Assembly: GCA_030681555.1 (NCBI GenBank)
Contig: JAUXRW010000048.1
Coordinates: forward strand, 1 to 62,257
Direction of reading: 5' to 3'
DNA: 62,257 nucleotides
DNA from: Acidimicrobiales bacterium
GTDB lineage: Bacteria; Actinomycetota; Acidimicrobiia; Acidimicrobiales; VFJN01
The translations under genes were made by a program, and so were the position numbers. This document shows, piece by piece, positions 20,788 to 30,475 of the stretch (positions are counted from its first letter, which is position 1; every line of letters begins with the position of its first letter). The notes under the pieces were generated by a model, which had not been told where the DNA came from, searched no databases, and saw only the letters and a program-made list of their open reading frames with translations.

Positions 20788-21657
20788 TCAGCCCGGGGAG
20801 GAAGCTCCGCTTCCGACCCCGGAGGGGTCGAGCCACGTGACGCCCATGACGCGGGGGCCGCCGTGGGTGCCGATCACGGGGCCGATGTGGACGACCCGGA
20901 TCTGCTCTCGCGGGTGCTCGTCCGCCAGGAGGGCGAGCATGTCCTCGACGTCGGGGGCGAAGCCGTGGGTGACGCAGAGGTGCTCGACCGCGCCGCGCTC
21001 GCGGACCTTGCTCCGGAGCACCTCGAGGGCCCTGCGGCGCGTCCGGGCCTTACCGGCCTCCTCGACCTCGCCGGAGGAGATGTCGACGATCGGCTTGATG
21101 GAAAGCAGGGATCCGAGCAGGGCCTGGGCACCGCCGATGCGGCCGCCCTTCTTCAGGTTGTCGAGCGTGTCGAGCGCACCCAGCACGTGAGTGCGACCGA
21201 CCAGCCCTTCGACGAGCGCTTGGACCTCGTCGGCCGAGGCCCCACCGGCCGCTGCCTCAGCGGCGAGGAGGACCTGCGTCCCGAGCCCGGACGTGATGGA
21301 CCGCGAGTCGATCACCCGGACGTCGAGGTCGCCGGCAACGGCCGTGGCGGCGTTGCGGGCCGACTGCATGGTGGCGGACAGGCCGGAGGAGAGGTTGATG
21401 CAGACGACGGCGTCGGCGCCGGCCTCAGCCTGCCGGCGAAAGGCGGCCTCGAAGCGTCCCGGCGCGGGCGCAGCCGTCTCGGGCAGGACGGACGACGAGG
21501 CCAGCTTGTCGTAGAACTCCTTCGCCGTGAGGTCCGTCCGATCCTCGAGCTCCTCGCTGCCGAACCGGATCGTGAGCGGGACGACCTCGATGCCATGCGC
21601 CGCCACCTCGTCATCGGTGAGGTCGCAGCTGCTGTCGGTGACGATGCGGACGGGCAT
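20788..21657 (-). CDS. DegV family fatty-acid-binding protein
   Basis: 289 residues starting MPVRIVTDSSCDLTDDE, the classic DegV opening. Family members bind a fatty acid between two domains and act, where known (FakB), as acyl carriers for a fatty acid kinase. The second-domain signature NLSSGLSATMQSA and the VIDSRSITSGLGTQVL segment are present. I use ATG 21657 rather than the in-frame start three codons upstream because the conserved sequence begins there. Its neighbours do not form an obvious lipid operon; no FakA is seen in the window. Confidence 0.9.
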   Translation of the reverse strand: MPVRIVTDSSCDLTDDEVAAHGIEVVPLTIRFGSEELEDRTDLTAKEFYDKLASSSVLPETAAPAPGRFEAAFRRQAEAGADAVVCINLSSGLSATMQSARNAATAVAGDLDVRVIDSRSITSGLGTQVLLAAEAAAGGASADEVQALVEGLVGRTHVLGALDTLDNLKKGGRIGGAQALLGSLLSIKPIVDISSGEVEEAGKARTRRRALEVLRSKVRERGAVEHLCVTHGFAPDVEDMLALLADEHPREQIRVVHIGPVIGTHGGPRVMGVTWLDPSGVGSGASSPG

Positions 21658-21709
21658 GGCGCGCACGGTACCAGTGCGCCCCTCGGCCCCCGCGGGGGAT
21701 GGATCGCCC

Positions 21710-23728
21710 CTAGCGCTCGCGGAGGCTGCGGGCGACCGGGTGCGGCGAGGCGACCAGCTTGGCGCTCCGGCGGGTCTGCCTCCAGTGGCGGGCCCACCAG
21801 ACGACGAGGAACAGCCCCGCCCCCGCGGACAGCACGAGCCCGACTCCGGACACCGCGGTCGAGCGCACCGAGTAGCGCGACGTCGCGAGGACGAGCCCTC
21901 CGTCGGGCGAGAGCACCTCCACCTCGAGCGGGATGGCGCCGGAGGCCCGGGTGCGAACGGCGATCTCGTGGCGGGTGACCGCTGCGGTCAACCGCAGGTC
22001 GATCGTGTCGCCGTCGGGCAGCTCGAGCTTCGGCCCGACGAGCCGCACCCGGACGTCGACGGTCTCCCCGCTGTCGTTTCCGATGGTGAGGGGCACCGTC
22101 CCCTCGCGGGCTGTGAGGGTGATCGTGAAGCGGTCCTGCGCCGTGATGGCCCCCGCGACCTGGTCGATCGCGTCGGACGTCCGGTCGAGCTGGACGTCCC
22201 GCGCCTCGGTCCCGAGGCCGGATCCGGTGGCGCGGAGAAGGCCGGCGTCGATGGGATCGAGCATCGGGCTGCCCTCACCGACCATCGACCGAACGCTCTC
22301 CCGTCTCGCGCGCAGCTCGCGGAGCCGGGCGGCGTCAGCGCCTGTGAGCGTCGCCGCCGCGCCCGGTCGCAGGGTGCGCGCAACCCGGTCCCCGCCTCCG
22401 TCGGTGATCGGCGTGGCTTCCCTGAACACGTCGTCGAGGGGCACGGTTCGGAAGAGGGTCGGCATCTGCAGGCCCTCCAGGATCCGGGTCGCGGCGCTCG
22501 GGTCCGTCCCACGGCCGATCGGGACGATCACGGCCCGTGCGGTGTTCGGCTGCTCGAGCCAGAGCATCGTGAGCTCCGCGAGCACCCGGCTCGCGACCAG
22601 TGCGGGGGATCCGTCGGCTCGCAGTGCCTCCGCGACGCGCGCGTCCTGCACGAACCCTTCGGTCGGCGCCGCCTCTGCGTCGGAAGTTTCGGAGCTGGCG
22701 CGACTGCGGGGCGGAGCGACCAGGAACGGTCGGGCCAGGGAGAGCAAGCCGTCGCTTGAGCTGTCGAGCTGCTCCGGGTCGACCACGACCCGCTCGATCC
22801 CGGCGGCGTCAAGCAAGGAGAGGCCGCGCCCGCCGAGGTCGGGCGCCGCAAGCCACGCGGCCTCGGTGGGCTCCGCCTCGAGGATCCGCTGCTGGACGGC
22901 CCGTCCCCGTTCGAGGTGATCCGACAGCGCGTCGGCCATCCCGGCGGTGGCGAGGCCATCGGGCGACACCGCTACATAGGGAAGTGCGAGCACCGGCTGG
23001 CGGGCGGCCGCGAGGCGGAGCTGCTCGAGGAGCGACCGGGAGCCCTCCGACGGGGCCTCGCTCAGCGCTTCCAGCGTGTCCGGGGTAGCGGCCAGCGTCG
23101 CAAGGTGGGGGCCGGCGACGAGTGGCTCCAGCAGCGCGGCGGCGTCGGCCAGCTCCTCTGCGTCCAGCGGGACCACACCGGCGGACGGGGTCGGCGGCGC
23201 GTCGATCCGCGCGACCACGGCCACGGCCAGCGGCGGGGATCCGCCCTCGGCCGAGGGACGCACGAGCAGATGCGTGATGACCCCGTCGAGGGCGCGCCCG
23301 TCGTCGTCCTGGACGAGGAGCTCCGTCGGGTACACGCCCGGCGCGTCCAGCGCCGGCCTGGCCCCCTCGGCGGGATCGAGCGAGATGCCGATCCGGCGGA
23401 CGCCTCCCTCGCCGGCAGGCAGCGCGGCGAGATCGCGCTCCTCCTCGTGGAGCGTGCGGCGCAGGCTGCGGCCCTCCTCGGACGTCGTGAGCTCCGAGCG
23501 CGACCGGATCCGGTCGTGGACCACCACCCGCAGGTCCGCACCCGTGGGCGCGCCAGCGACCGTCACCTCGAGGTCAAATGTGCCGCCGGCCTCGACGGTG
23601 GCCGTCTGCCCGACCAAAACCACCTCGACGTCGGCGCGCTCCTGGCCGGGCGCCTCCGGCGCCGACGCGATGCCGACCGCAAGCGCCACGGCGAACGTCG
23701 CGACGGCGCGGCGGAGGGGCCGGCTCAC
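21710..23728 (-). CDS. Exported DUF6049-like protein with C-terminal membrane anchor
   Basis: 672 residues: signal peptide (RRAVATFAVALAVGIASAPEA), a large extracellular region with Ig-like strands at both ends (VEAGGTFDLEVTVAGAP; GTVPLTIGNDSGETVDVRVR), and a membrane segment near 635-655 (VSGVGLVLSAGAGLFLVVWW) with a basic tail. The layout and position (between the tRNA nucleotidyltransferase and the MviN-like kinase) match the mycobacterial Rv3909-type gene; the family name is my recollection, not a search result. GTG 23728 overlaps the stop of the GNAT gene by four bases. Function unknown. Confidence 0.75.
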   Translation of the reverse strand: MSRPLRRAVATFAVALAVGIASAPEAPGQERADVEVVLVGQTATVEAGGTFDLEVTVAGAPTGADLRVVVHDRIRSRSELTTSEEGRSLRRTLHEEERDLAALPAGEGGVRRIGISLDPAEGARPALDAPGVYPTELLVQDDDGRALDGVITHLLVRPSAEGGSPPLAVAVVARIDAPPTPSAGVVPLDAEELADAAALLEPLVAGPHLATLAATPDTLEALSEAPSEGSRSLLEQLRLAAARQPVLALPYVAVSPDGLATAGMADALSDHLERGRAVQQRILEAEPTEAAWLAAPDLGGRGLSLLDAAGIERVVVDPEQLDSSSDGLLSLARPFLVAPPRSRASSETSDAEAAPTEGFVQDARVAEALRADGSPALVASRVLAELTMLWLEQPNTARAVIVPIGRGTDPSAATRILEGLQMPTLFRTVPLDDVFREATPITDGGGDRVARTLRPGAAATLTGADAARLRELRARRESVRSMVGEGSPMLDPIDAGLLRATGSGLGTEARDVQLDRTSDAIDQVAGAITAQDRFTITLTAREGTVPLTIGNDSGETVDVRVRLVGPKLELPDGDTIDLRLTAAVTRHEIAVRTRASGAIPLEVEVLSPDGGLVLATSRYSVRSTAVSGVGLVLSAGAGLFLVVWWARHWRQTRRSAKLVASPHPVARSLRER

Positions 23729-24486
23729 CCGGCGCCGCCCCCGGCGGCAACGTCACGGCGGAGGACGGCCAGCCCGGCGGCCTGCTGGCGGAAGCCGAGC
23801 CGCTCGTAGAGCGCCACTGCCGCGTGGTTGTCCTCCTGGGTGTTGACCAGCACCTCGTCGGCTCCCCAGCGACGCAGCCAGCGCAGCGCGTCCGCGACGA
23901 GGGCGGTGCCGATGCCGGCCCGCTGCGCTCGAGGGTGCACCGCAAGCCGCTGGAGGTACCCGCGCGACGAGGCCCGCCCCGTCACCGCGTAGCCGAGAAT
24001 CGCCGGATCCTCGCCGCTCGTGGCGACGCGGAAGCGCGCCGATGGCGTCGCGTCCAGCGCGTCCTCGAGGGCGAGGTCGTCGAGCCGCCAGAACTCGGGG
24101 AAAGCCGCGCCGTCCACCTCGAGCACGTCGGGGCGATCGCGCCGACGCCCGCGGCGCAGCTCGACCTCCACGGCGGGCGGGTCGAGCAGCGGTTGCACGG
24201 GCCGCGCCAGGAGGTGGAGTCGCTCGTGGACGGCGAAGCCGTTGGCGAGGAACGGCGCTTGGTCAGGTTCGGCCAGCGCCGTGGTCAGGGCGGCCCGGAA
24301 CCCACGACGCGCGAGCTCGTCGACGCAACCCGAGATCGCGGTGGGGGAGGGGCGGCCCGAGCGCGCGACGACGTACGCCACCTGCGCGTCACCGCGCCAC
24401 GGCGCGATCCGGACGCGGTCGCCGCCGAGGGCCGGGGTGCGGGCGCCGTGCACGCCGTCACGGTATCGGTGGGCCCGGTCCGGCAC
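23725..24486 (-). CDS. GNAT family N-acetyltransferase
   Basis: Acetyl-CoA-dependent acyltransferase of unknown substrate, up to 253 residues. The C-terminal half is a clear GNAT fold: LQRLAVHPRAQRAGIGTALV is motif A with an RxxGxG-type pyrophosphate loop, and ALYERLGFRQQAAG is motif B. The N-terminal half may be a second, degenerate GNAT-like domain (VVARSGRPSPTAISGCVDEL). The start is uncertain: GTG 24486 or the GTG at 24453. It is upstream of and overlapping the DUF6049-like gene, so translationally coupled to it, and divergent from the amidohydrolase gene. Confidence 0.8.
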   Translation of the reverse strand: MPDRAHRYRDGVHGARTPALGGDRVRIAPWRGDAQVAYVVARSGRPSPTAISGCVDELARRGFRAALTTALAEPDQAPFLANGFAVHERLHLLARPVQPLLDPPAVEVELRRGRRRDRPDVLEVDGAAFPEFWRLDDLALEDALDATPSARFRVATSGEDPAILGYAVTGRASSRGYLQRLAVHPRAQRAGIGTALVADALRWLRRWGADEVLVNTQEDNHAAVALYERLGFRQQAAGLAVLRRDVAAGGGAG

Positions 24487-24515
24487 GGGCCAGGCCTCAC
24501 TAGCCTGGACGGACC

Positions 24516-25529
24516 GTGTCCGCCCTGCTCCTTACCCACGAGCGCTACCTCGAGCACGACCCCGGACGCGGCCACCCCGAGCGCCCGGCGCGCCTCCGGG
24601 CCGTGCTCGACGGGATCGAGCGGGCCGGCCTCCGGGAGGCGATGGTGGAGCTCACACCACGCTCGGCCACTCGAGAGGAGCTGGAGCGCGTGCACGACCC
24701 GGAGTTGATCGACCGCCTCGCAGGCGTCGGCGAAGCCGGCGGGGGCTGGCTTGATGCCGACACCGCGATGAGCGCTGCCTCCTTCGACGCCGCGCTCCTG
24801 GCGGCCGGCGCCGGACCGACGGCCATCGAGGCGCTCGACGCCGGAAGGGCCTCGAGCGCGTTCTGCGCGGTGCGGCCCCCCGGTCACCACGCCACCCCCG
24901 CGACGGCCATGGGCTTCTGCCTGCTCAACCACATCGCCGTTGCGGCCGCGGCGCTGGCGGCCCGAGACGAGCGCGTCCTCATCGTCGACTACGACGCCCA
25001 CCACGGCAATGGCACGCAGGACATCTTCTGGTCCGACCCTCGCGTGGCGTACGTGTCACTGCACCAGCACCCGCTCTACCCGGGCACGGGCGACGACCGG
25101 GAGGTGGGCGGCGGCCCGGGTCGGGGCACGACCGTGAACGTGCCGCTCCCGCCCGGCGCCACCGGCGACGTGTATCGCGCCGCCGTCGAGGCGCTCGTCG
25201 CACCGGTCGCGGCAGCGTTCGACCCGACGTGGGTGCTGCTCTCCGCCGGGTTCGACGGCCACCGGGCCGACCCCCTCACCGACCTCGGCCTGTCGTCCGG
25301 CGACTTCGCGGACCTGACTGCGGAGTTGCTGGCGCTCGCGCCGGCCGGTCGCCGGCTCGTCTTCCTCGAGGGCGGCTACGACCTGGACGCGCTGGCCGCG
25401 AGCGCGGCTGCCTGCGTCGGGGCGATGGTCGGGGAGCCGCTCCACCCGGAGCCGCCCACGGCGGGCGGCCCCGGGCGGGAGCAGGTGCGAGCGGTGGGCT
25501 TGGCCCGCGCTGCTGCCCTCGACCCGTGA
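24516..25529 (+). CDS. Histone deacetylase-like amidohydrolase
   Basis: 337-residue zinc-dependent deacetylase of the HDAC/AcuC/acetylpolyamine amidohydrolase superfamily. Visible: RPPGHHATP (the catalytic His pair), IVDYDAHHGNGTQDIFW (zinc Asp and His), SAGFDGHRADPL (second zinc Asp) and the closing EGGYDLDAL. The bacterial substrate is unknown (acetyl-lysine, acetylpolyamines or acetoin-related compounds are all possible). Starts at GTG 24516, thirty bases from the divergent GNAT gene; an acetyltransferase and a deacetylase sharing one promoter region is suggestive but not proof of an acetylation pair. Confidence 0.9.
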   Translation: MSALLLTHERYLEHDPGRGHPERPARLRAVLDGIERAGLREAMVELTPRSATREELERVHDPELIDRLAGVGEAGGGWLDADTAMSAASFDAALLAAGAGPTAIEALDAGRASSAFCAVRPPGHHATPATAMGFCLLNHIAVAAAALAARDERVLIVDYDAHHGNGTQDIFWSDPRVAYVSLHQHPLYPGTGDDREVGGGPGRGTTVNVPLPPGATGDVYRAAVEALVAPVAAAFDPTWVLLSAGFDGHRADPLTDLGLSSGDFADLTAELLALAPAGRRLVFLEGGYDLDALAASAAACVGAMVGEPLHPEPPTAGGPGREQVRAVGLARAAALDP

Positions 25530-25557
25530 CCAGCTGCGCTCGCGAAGCATGCGTCGA

Positions 25558-25573
25558 GGGGCGCTGGCGCCCC
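25558..25573 (+). terminator. Intrinsic terminator after the amidohydrolase gene
   Basis: GGGGCG-CTGG-CGCCCC hairpin followed by GTTT, 29 bases after the stop at 25529. Confidence 0.6.
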
Positions 25574-25739
25574 GTTTGGGCCTGGATGGCGCTCGGACCC
25601 CTACCCCCGGGATCGCGCTCGCCCGGTGTCGCTTGTCAGGGGGTTCGACACAGCACCGCAACAGTGTCCTAGGATCCCGCCAGCAGGTTTCTGCGTACAT
25701 CTACCTGTATCCCCCTGGGCGACTTATGGAAGGTCCTAC

Positions 25740-27953
25740 ATGCTTCGTCGATCGAGTTTGACCCGATCTGCCATGGCGGCACTCGCCGCCGGCGTCGGCC
25801 TGGCGATGGTCGCGGTCAGCGCCCCCGCCAACGCCGCGCCCAGCACGCCGGCGGCACCCGTGGCCCCGGCTGCGCTCGTCGCCGCCGGCCCGTACGCGGC
25901 CGCAGCTGATGCGAGCCTGATCACCCTCGACATCCCGTCGATCTCCGACGCCATCCTCCCGCAGACGAACGTGGACCTGGCCCGCTCGCAGGCCAACCTC
26001 GAGTCGCAGGCGGACGTCGACCCCGACAAGGAGGGCGTGCAGCGCTCGATCGCCCGGGCCGGCACGACGGGCACCACGACTCTCCTCGACGCTCCGATCG
26101 CCATCCAGGAGAACAAGGCATCGGCCCCTCCGTCCGAGGCCAACGAGGACGTCCTCATCCCGCTCGACCTCGCGCCGCTACTCGACCTCCCGGTCATCCG
26201 GACGACGGCCATCGCGAACTGGATCAGCGACACCGAGTGCATCGCCGCCGACACCCCGGCCTCCCTGGCCGACCAGTCGCTGGCCGACCTCACCCTGATC
26301 GAGCTGCCGGACGGCGGCTCGGTGGTCGACCTCGACATCGACGACGCCGACGGCGCCGCCGACACCGAGGCCTCCACCTTCCTCGCGTCGATCCCGGGCC
26401 CGAACGATCCCCGCGCCGTGCAGGCCCGGGTTTCCACGAGCCTGTCGAGCGCCAACGTGCTCAACGGCCTCACCCCGGAGCTGGCCTCGGCCATCGCCAT
26501 CGACGTCGTGCAGTCGCCGAACTACATCGTGAGCGCCACCGGCCTGCCCGGTGGAGCCTCGGTCACCGGTGCCGACCCCGTCGTCAACGTGTCCATCGGC
26601 GGCGACGAGCTCATCACCCTCGACTCCACCGATGAGTCGGTCGAGGCCACCATCACCGACCTCGTCCTCGGCGACCTGCTCGACCTCGAGGCGCCGGGCA
26701 CGCTGGCCGACCTCCTCGCCGACCTCGACCTCGAGGCCCTCCTGCCCGTGGTCGCCCCGGTGGAGGACGCCTTGCAGACCGCGCTCAGCGAGCTGCAGCC
26801 GGTCGTCCGTCTCTCGGTGCCGGTCCAGAAGACGGTCAGTGCTGATGGCACGCAGGCCAGCGTCCAGGCCTCGATCCTCCGGGTCGAGCTCCTGCCGCCG
26901 GCCGCCGTCGGCGCCTCCGAGCCGCTGGCCGACCTGCTGAACCAGATCCTCGACGCCCTCGGCGCCGAGACCAGCGAGCGGCTGCTGGTCCTCGACCTCG
27001 GTCCCGTCGGTGCGTCCGTCGTGGCCCCGGCCGGCGGCATCACCTGCGGCGACACCACGAACCCCCTCCGTGAGCTCAACAAGCACGCCTCGGCCACCGA
27101 GGTCGAGCCCGGCGGCACGTTCGAGTACAACATCGCCGTCCCGAACCGTGGCCCGTGCGTCGTCACCGACGTCCAGGTCACCGACGTGATCACCGGCCCC
27201 GGCTTCGAGGTCATCGGCACCGAGCCGCCCGCGACGAGCGTCGACGGTGGCACGGTGAACTTCGACCTCGGCGACATCGCCGTCAATGAGACGAAGAACA
27301 TCACGATCACCATCCGGGTCTCGGAGGACGCACCTGACGGTGCCACCTTCGACGACGTGGTCACCGTCTCGGGCAACTGCGACGGCCGTCCGATCACCGA
27401 GGACGACCGCGTCGACGACATCCCGATCGTCCGGGACAACTTCAACGGGCCCTGCATCGTCCAGTTCTCGAACTAGGTCGCCAGCCACTTCCAGGTGACC
27501 CCGGGCCAGACGTTCAGCTACTACGTGCACGCCTTCAACAGCGGCGGCCAGCCCTGCACCGACGTGCAGATCGTCGACACGCTGGACGACCGGGTCTCGT
27601 TCGTCTCGTGCAACAAGAGCTGCGTCAACGATCCCGCCAACAAGGTGACGTGGAACATCGCCACCCTCGGCGGCGGCTCGAGCGCCATCCTCTCGGTGGT
27701 CGTGAAGGTCGACGATGACGCCACCGGCACGCTGGAGAACGTCGCCGTGATCACGCCGTCGAACGGCAAGCCGGTCACGGTCAAGACCCGTGGCCCGGTG
27801 ATCGGTGACGAGTCCATCCCCAAGGATCCGGCTCCGGCCGCCCGTCGCAGCCTGCCGAAGACCGGCGGGTTGCTGCCCACGGGTGTGGCCGCTGGCCTCG
27901 GTGCCGGTGCGCTGGCGCTGTTCGCACTGCGCCGACGCTCCGCCGTCACCTGA
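25740..27953 (+). pseudogene. LPKTG surface protein with DUF11 repeats, split by an in-frame amber codon
   Basis: ATG 25740 follows GGAAGG. Signal peptide 1-32 (cut after ANA), a large Asp/Leu-rich extracellular domain to about residue 440, a DUF11-type repeat from KHASATEVEPGGTFEYNI, and then TAG at 27474-27476 as codon 579. The same frame continues without a gap: VASHFQVTPGQTFSYYVHAF begins a second DUF11 repeat, followed by RRSLPKTGGLLP, a hydrophobic segment and RRR, a complete sortase-type anchor. One AAG-to-TAG change would explain it. As it stands the cell makes a 578-residue unanchored secreted protein unless there is readthrough; GTG 27495 could start a downstream piece but it would lack a signal peptide. 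No sortase gene is in the window. Confidence 0.85.
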
Positions 27954-27983
27954 TCCCTCCGGGATCCGCACGCTCCTGCTGAG

Positions 27984-28027
27984 CTGGCGGCTCCCTGATC
28001 TCCCTCGAGGAGGTCAGGGGCCGCCAG
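27984..28027 (+). terminator. Strong hairpin terminator after the LPKTG gene
   Basis: Long imperfect stem: CTGGCGGC, CCCTGA and CTCC on the left pair with GGAG, TCAGGG and CCGCCAG on the right around a CTCGA-type loop. It sits 30 bases after the stop and before the tRNA nucleotidyltransferase start. Confidence 0.7.
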
Positions 28028-28063
28028 TTCTGCGTGTGGGCTGCGGGTCCGTACCCTGACCTC

Positions 28064-29467
28064 GTGATCCCCGACCGCCTCAACTCCGTCCTCGACTCGG
28101 TGCGACCCCTGGCGCACCGGTTCGACGCGGCGGGCCACCGCCTGTACCTGGTCGGGGGCATCGTGCGCGACCTCGTGGTGGGGCGGCCGCTCGGGGGTGA
28201 CATCGACCTGACGACCGACGCTCGCCCGGAGGTGACGGCGGACCTCGTCCGGGGGTGGGCCAACGCCGTCTGGGACCAGGGGGCCCGGTTCGGGACCGTC
28301 GGCCTGCAGCGGGGCGGGGTGACCTTCGAGATAACGACGCACCGGGCCGATGCCTACTCGCCCGACTCTCGCAAGCCCGAGGTCTCCTTCGCCATGGAGG
28401 TCGAGACCGACCTCTCGCGGCGGGACTTCACGGTGAACGCGATGGCGCTGCGGGTGACGGGCGCTGCGGGGGAGTCCCCGGAGCTCATCGACCCGTTCGG
28501 GGGCGTCGCCGATCTCGCAGCAGGCGTGCTGCGGACCCCGCTCGACCCGGAGGTCTCCTTCACCGACGACCCGCTGCGCATGCTGCGCGCCGCCCGGTTC
28601 GTGGCGGGCTACGGGCTGGCGCCCGTGCCCGAGCTGGTCGCGGTGGTGCCCCGCCTGGTGGATCGGCTCGAGATCGTGTCCGCCGAGCGGGTCCGGGACG
28701 AGCTATCGAAGCTGCTGGTCGTGGAGGATCCGAGTGCGGGGCTCTGGTTCCTCGTGGACACGGGCGTGGCCGACGTGCTGCTCCCGGAGCTGCCAGCGAT
28801 GCGCGTGGAGCAGGATCCGATCCACCGCCACAAGGACGTCCTCGCCCACACAGTGGCCGTCGTCGCCAAGACCTCACCTCGCCTGGTCCTGCGGGCGGCG
28901 GCCCTGCTGCACGACGTGGGGAAGCCGAAGACCCGGTCCATCGGGTCGAAGGGTGTGTCGTTCCACCACCACGAGGTGGTCGGGGCGCGGATGGCGCGGG
29001 ACCGGTTGCGTGCGCTGCGGTTTTCCAACGAGCAGATCGAGGCGATCACCCAGCTCGTGTATCTGCACCTTCGGTTCCACGGCTACGGCGACGACGTCTG
29101 GACGGACGCGGCCGTGCGGCGCTACGTGCGAGACGCCGGTCCGCTGCTCGACGAGCTCAACGAGCTGACGAGGTGCGACTGCACGACGCGCAACGAGCGG
29201 AAGGCACGGATGCTGGCGCAGCGCATGGACGACCTCGAGGCGCGGATCGCTGAGCTGCGACAACGGGAGGAGCTCGAGGCGATCCGCCCCGACCTCGACG
29301 GCCAGGCCGTCATGGCCCACCTCGGCCTGCAGCCCGGCCCCTTGGTCGGCCAGGCCCTGGCCATGCTCCTCGAAGCCCGCCTGGAAGAGGGCCCCCTAGA
29401 GGAGCAAGAAGCCAAGGCCCGCCTCGACGAGTGGTACAAGCAGCAAAAGCCGAGCATCGATCTCTAG
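28064..29467 (+). CDS. CCA-type tRNA nucleotidyltransferase / polynucleotide adenylyltransferase family
   Basis: Adds or repairs the 3' CCA of tRNA. 467 residues from GTG 28064 (VIPDRLNSVLDS). N-terminal nucleotidyltransferase domain with LVGGIVRDLVVGRPLGGDID, the metal-binding Asp pair in GDIDLT, RRDFTVNAMAL and DPLRMLRAARF; C-terminal HD domain with AALLHDVGKPKTR and FHHHEVVGARMA. This corresponds to the mycobacterial pcnA (Rv3907c) position near the origin. Whether it makes CCA or poly(A) cannot be told from motifs alone; the CCA-adding role is more likely because actinobacteria of this type usually have one enzyme. Confidence 0.93.
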   Translation: MIPDRLNSVLDSVRPLAHRFDAAGHRLYLVGGIVRDLVVGRPLGGDIDLTTDARPEVTADLVRGWANAVWDQGARFGTVGLQRGGVTFEITTHRADAYSPDSRKPEVSFAMEVETDLSRRDFTVNAMALRVTGAAGESPELIDPFGGVADLAAGVLRTPLDPEVSFTDDPLRMLRAARFVAGYGLAPVPELVAVVPRLVDRLEIVSAERVRDELSKLLVVEDPSAGLWFLVDTGVADVLLPELPAMRVEQDPIHRHKDVLAHTVAVVAKTSPRLVLRAAALLHDVGKPKTRSIGSKGVSFHHHEVVGARMARDRLRALRFSNEQIEAITQLVYLHLRFHGYGDDVWTDAAVRRYVRDAGPLLDELNELTRCDCTTRNERKARMLAQRMDDLEARIAELRQREELEAIRPDLDGQAVMAHLGLQPGPLVGQALAMLLEARLEEGPLEEQEAKARLDEWYKQQKPSIDL

Positions 29468-29701
29468 GGCGGCGCAGTCGACGACTCCCGAGAACCGCCG
29501 GCCGGGAGCGCGGGGCCGCGGGAGCGAGGAGGACTCGGTCGAGCAGGAGGACGTTGGGCAGCGCCGGTAGTGGAGGCCCCAGCGGTGCGGACTTCTGCCC
29601 TGAGAGACGCCGGGCGGGAGCAGCGAGGAGAAGTGGCCGCCCGAAGGGCGACTGCATGCTCGTTGCTCGCAGAGGGCGCCGAAGGCGCCCGATGGCGAAA
29701 C
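29468..29701. other. Convergent intergenic region with hairpins
   Basis: 234 bases, no gene. Contains CGCCC-GAA-GGGCG at 29638-29650 and GGGCGCC-GAA-GGCGCCC at 29674-29690. Otherwise purine-rich with no recognised motif. Confidence 0.5.
29674..29690 (-). terminator. Terminator hairpin of the methyltransferase gene
   Basis: Perfect 7-base stem with a 3-base loop (TTC on the minus strand), 12 bases beyond the stop of the minus-strand gene at 29702. Confidence 0.55.
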
Positions 29702-30412
29702 CTAGATGCCTTGCTTCCTCGCCCGGATGATGAGGGTGGCGGGCAGGTAGCGCATGGCGTCGGTCCAGCGGGGGCTGCGGCGGCCTCGAGCCGGCGGCTC
29801 GGGTTCGAGGATGGTGTCGATGCGAAAGTTGGCCCGGCTGAGGCTGGTGAAAAGGGCGCTGATGGTGCGGGGCACGTCCGTGGGCCCCTCCTCGCCGTTG
29901 GCCGCGACGGGCGCGCCGTCCCAGTAGGAGCGCTGGACGCGCCGTTCCGGATCCTCGGGGTCGAGCACCGCGAACGCAGGGTGGGGCAGGGAGAGCACGA
30001 GGGGCATCTCGGGCCGCAGCACGCGGTCGACCTGGCGGAACACGCGGTCCAGGTCCTCGACCGGGGCGAGCCCGAACGCGGACACCGCGCCTTCGATGCT
30101 GTCGGCGCGAAGGAAGGCGAGCTCGGCGAGCGGGGCGTGGTGGAGCTCGACCTTGATGCCCTCGCGCTGGCAGGCGGCTCGCGCCGCAGCCACCTGGTCG
30201 GACGACTCGTCGATGCCGATGACCTTGGCGCCCTGACGGGCCAGGGCGATGGCGTTGTGGCCGGCCCCGCAGCCGAGGTCCAGGATGCGCTTCCCCTCGA
30301 CGTGGCCGAGCAGCTTGAGGACGTCCTCGCGCGGGACGTCTGCGCCGTAGCTCAGGGCGTCGGTCGGGAGGTCGTCCCCCGCTGGGGCGGCCACCGAGAA
30401 GCGTTGGTACAT
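29702..30412 (-). CDS. Class I SAM-dependent methyltransferase
   Basis: 236 residues. Motif I is ILDLGCGAGHNAIALARQGA, motif II VIGIDESSDQ, then GAVSAFGLAPVEDLDRVFRQ and VLRPEMPLVLSLPHPAF, the pattern of small-molecule methyltransferases of the UbiE/Methyltransf_11 type. The C-terminal part carries the ALFTSLSRANFRIDTILEPEP pattern seen in many of these enzymes. The substrate cannot be predicted. It lies 63 bases after ino1 on the same strand, so may share its transcript. Confidence 0.88.
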   Translation of the reverse strand: MYQRFSVAAPAGDDLPTDALSYGADVPREDVLKLLGHVEGKRILDLGCGAGHNAIALARQGAKVIGIDESSDQVAAARAACQREGIKVELHHAPLAELAFLRADSIEGAVSAFGLAPVEDLDRVFRQVDRVLRPEMPLVLSLPHPAFAVLDPEDPERRVQRSYWDGAPVAANGEEGPTDVPRTISALFTSLSRANFRIDTILEPEPPARGRRSPRWTDAMRYLPATLIIRARKQGI

Positions 30413-30475
30413 GCGTGCAGTCTGGCTCCCGGAGCCGTCGTGCGCTGGCTTTGGTGCCGTGTGCCGGCGCCGGCG

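Noticed and set aside
25696..25704. TACATCTAC upstream of the LPKTG gene, as in the padR operator (32243-32251)
   Set aside because: Only one arm, no palindrome; a 9-base match in 62 kb can be chance.
27474..27476. TAG read as pyrrolysine or selenocysteine-like recoding
   Set aside because: No local stem-loop or pyl genes seen, and the position is a linker between DUF11 repeats rather than an active site; mutation or base error is simpler.
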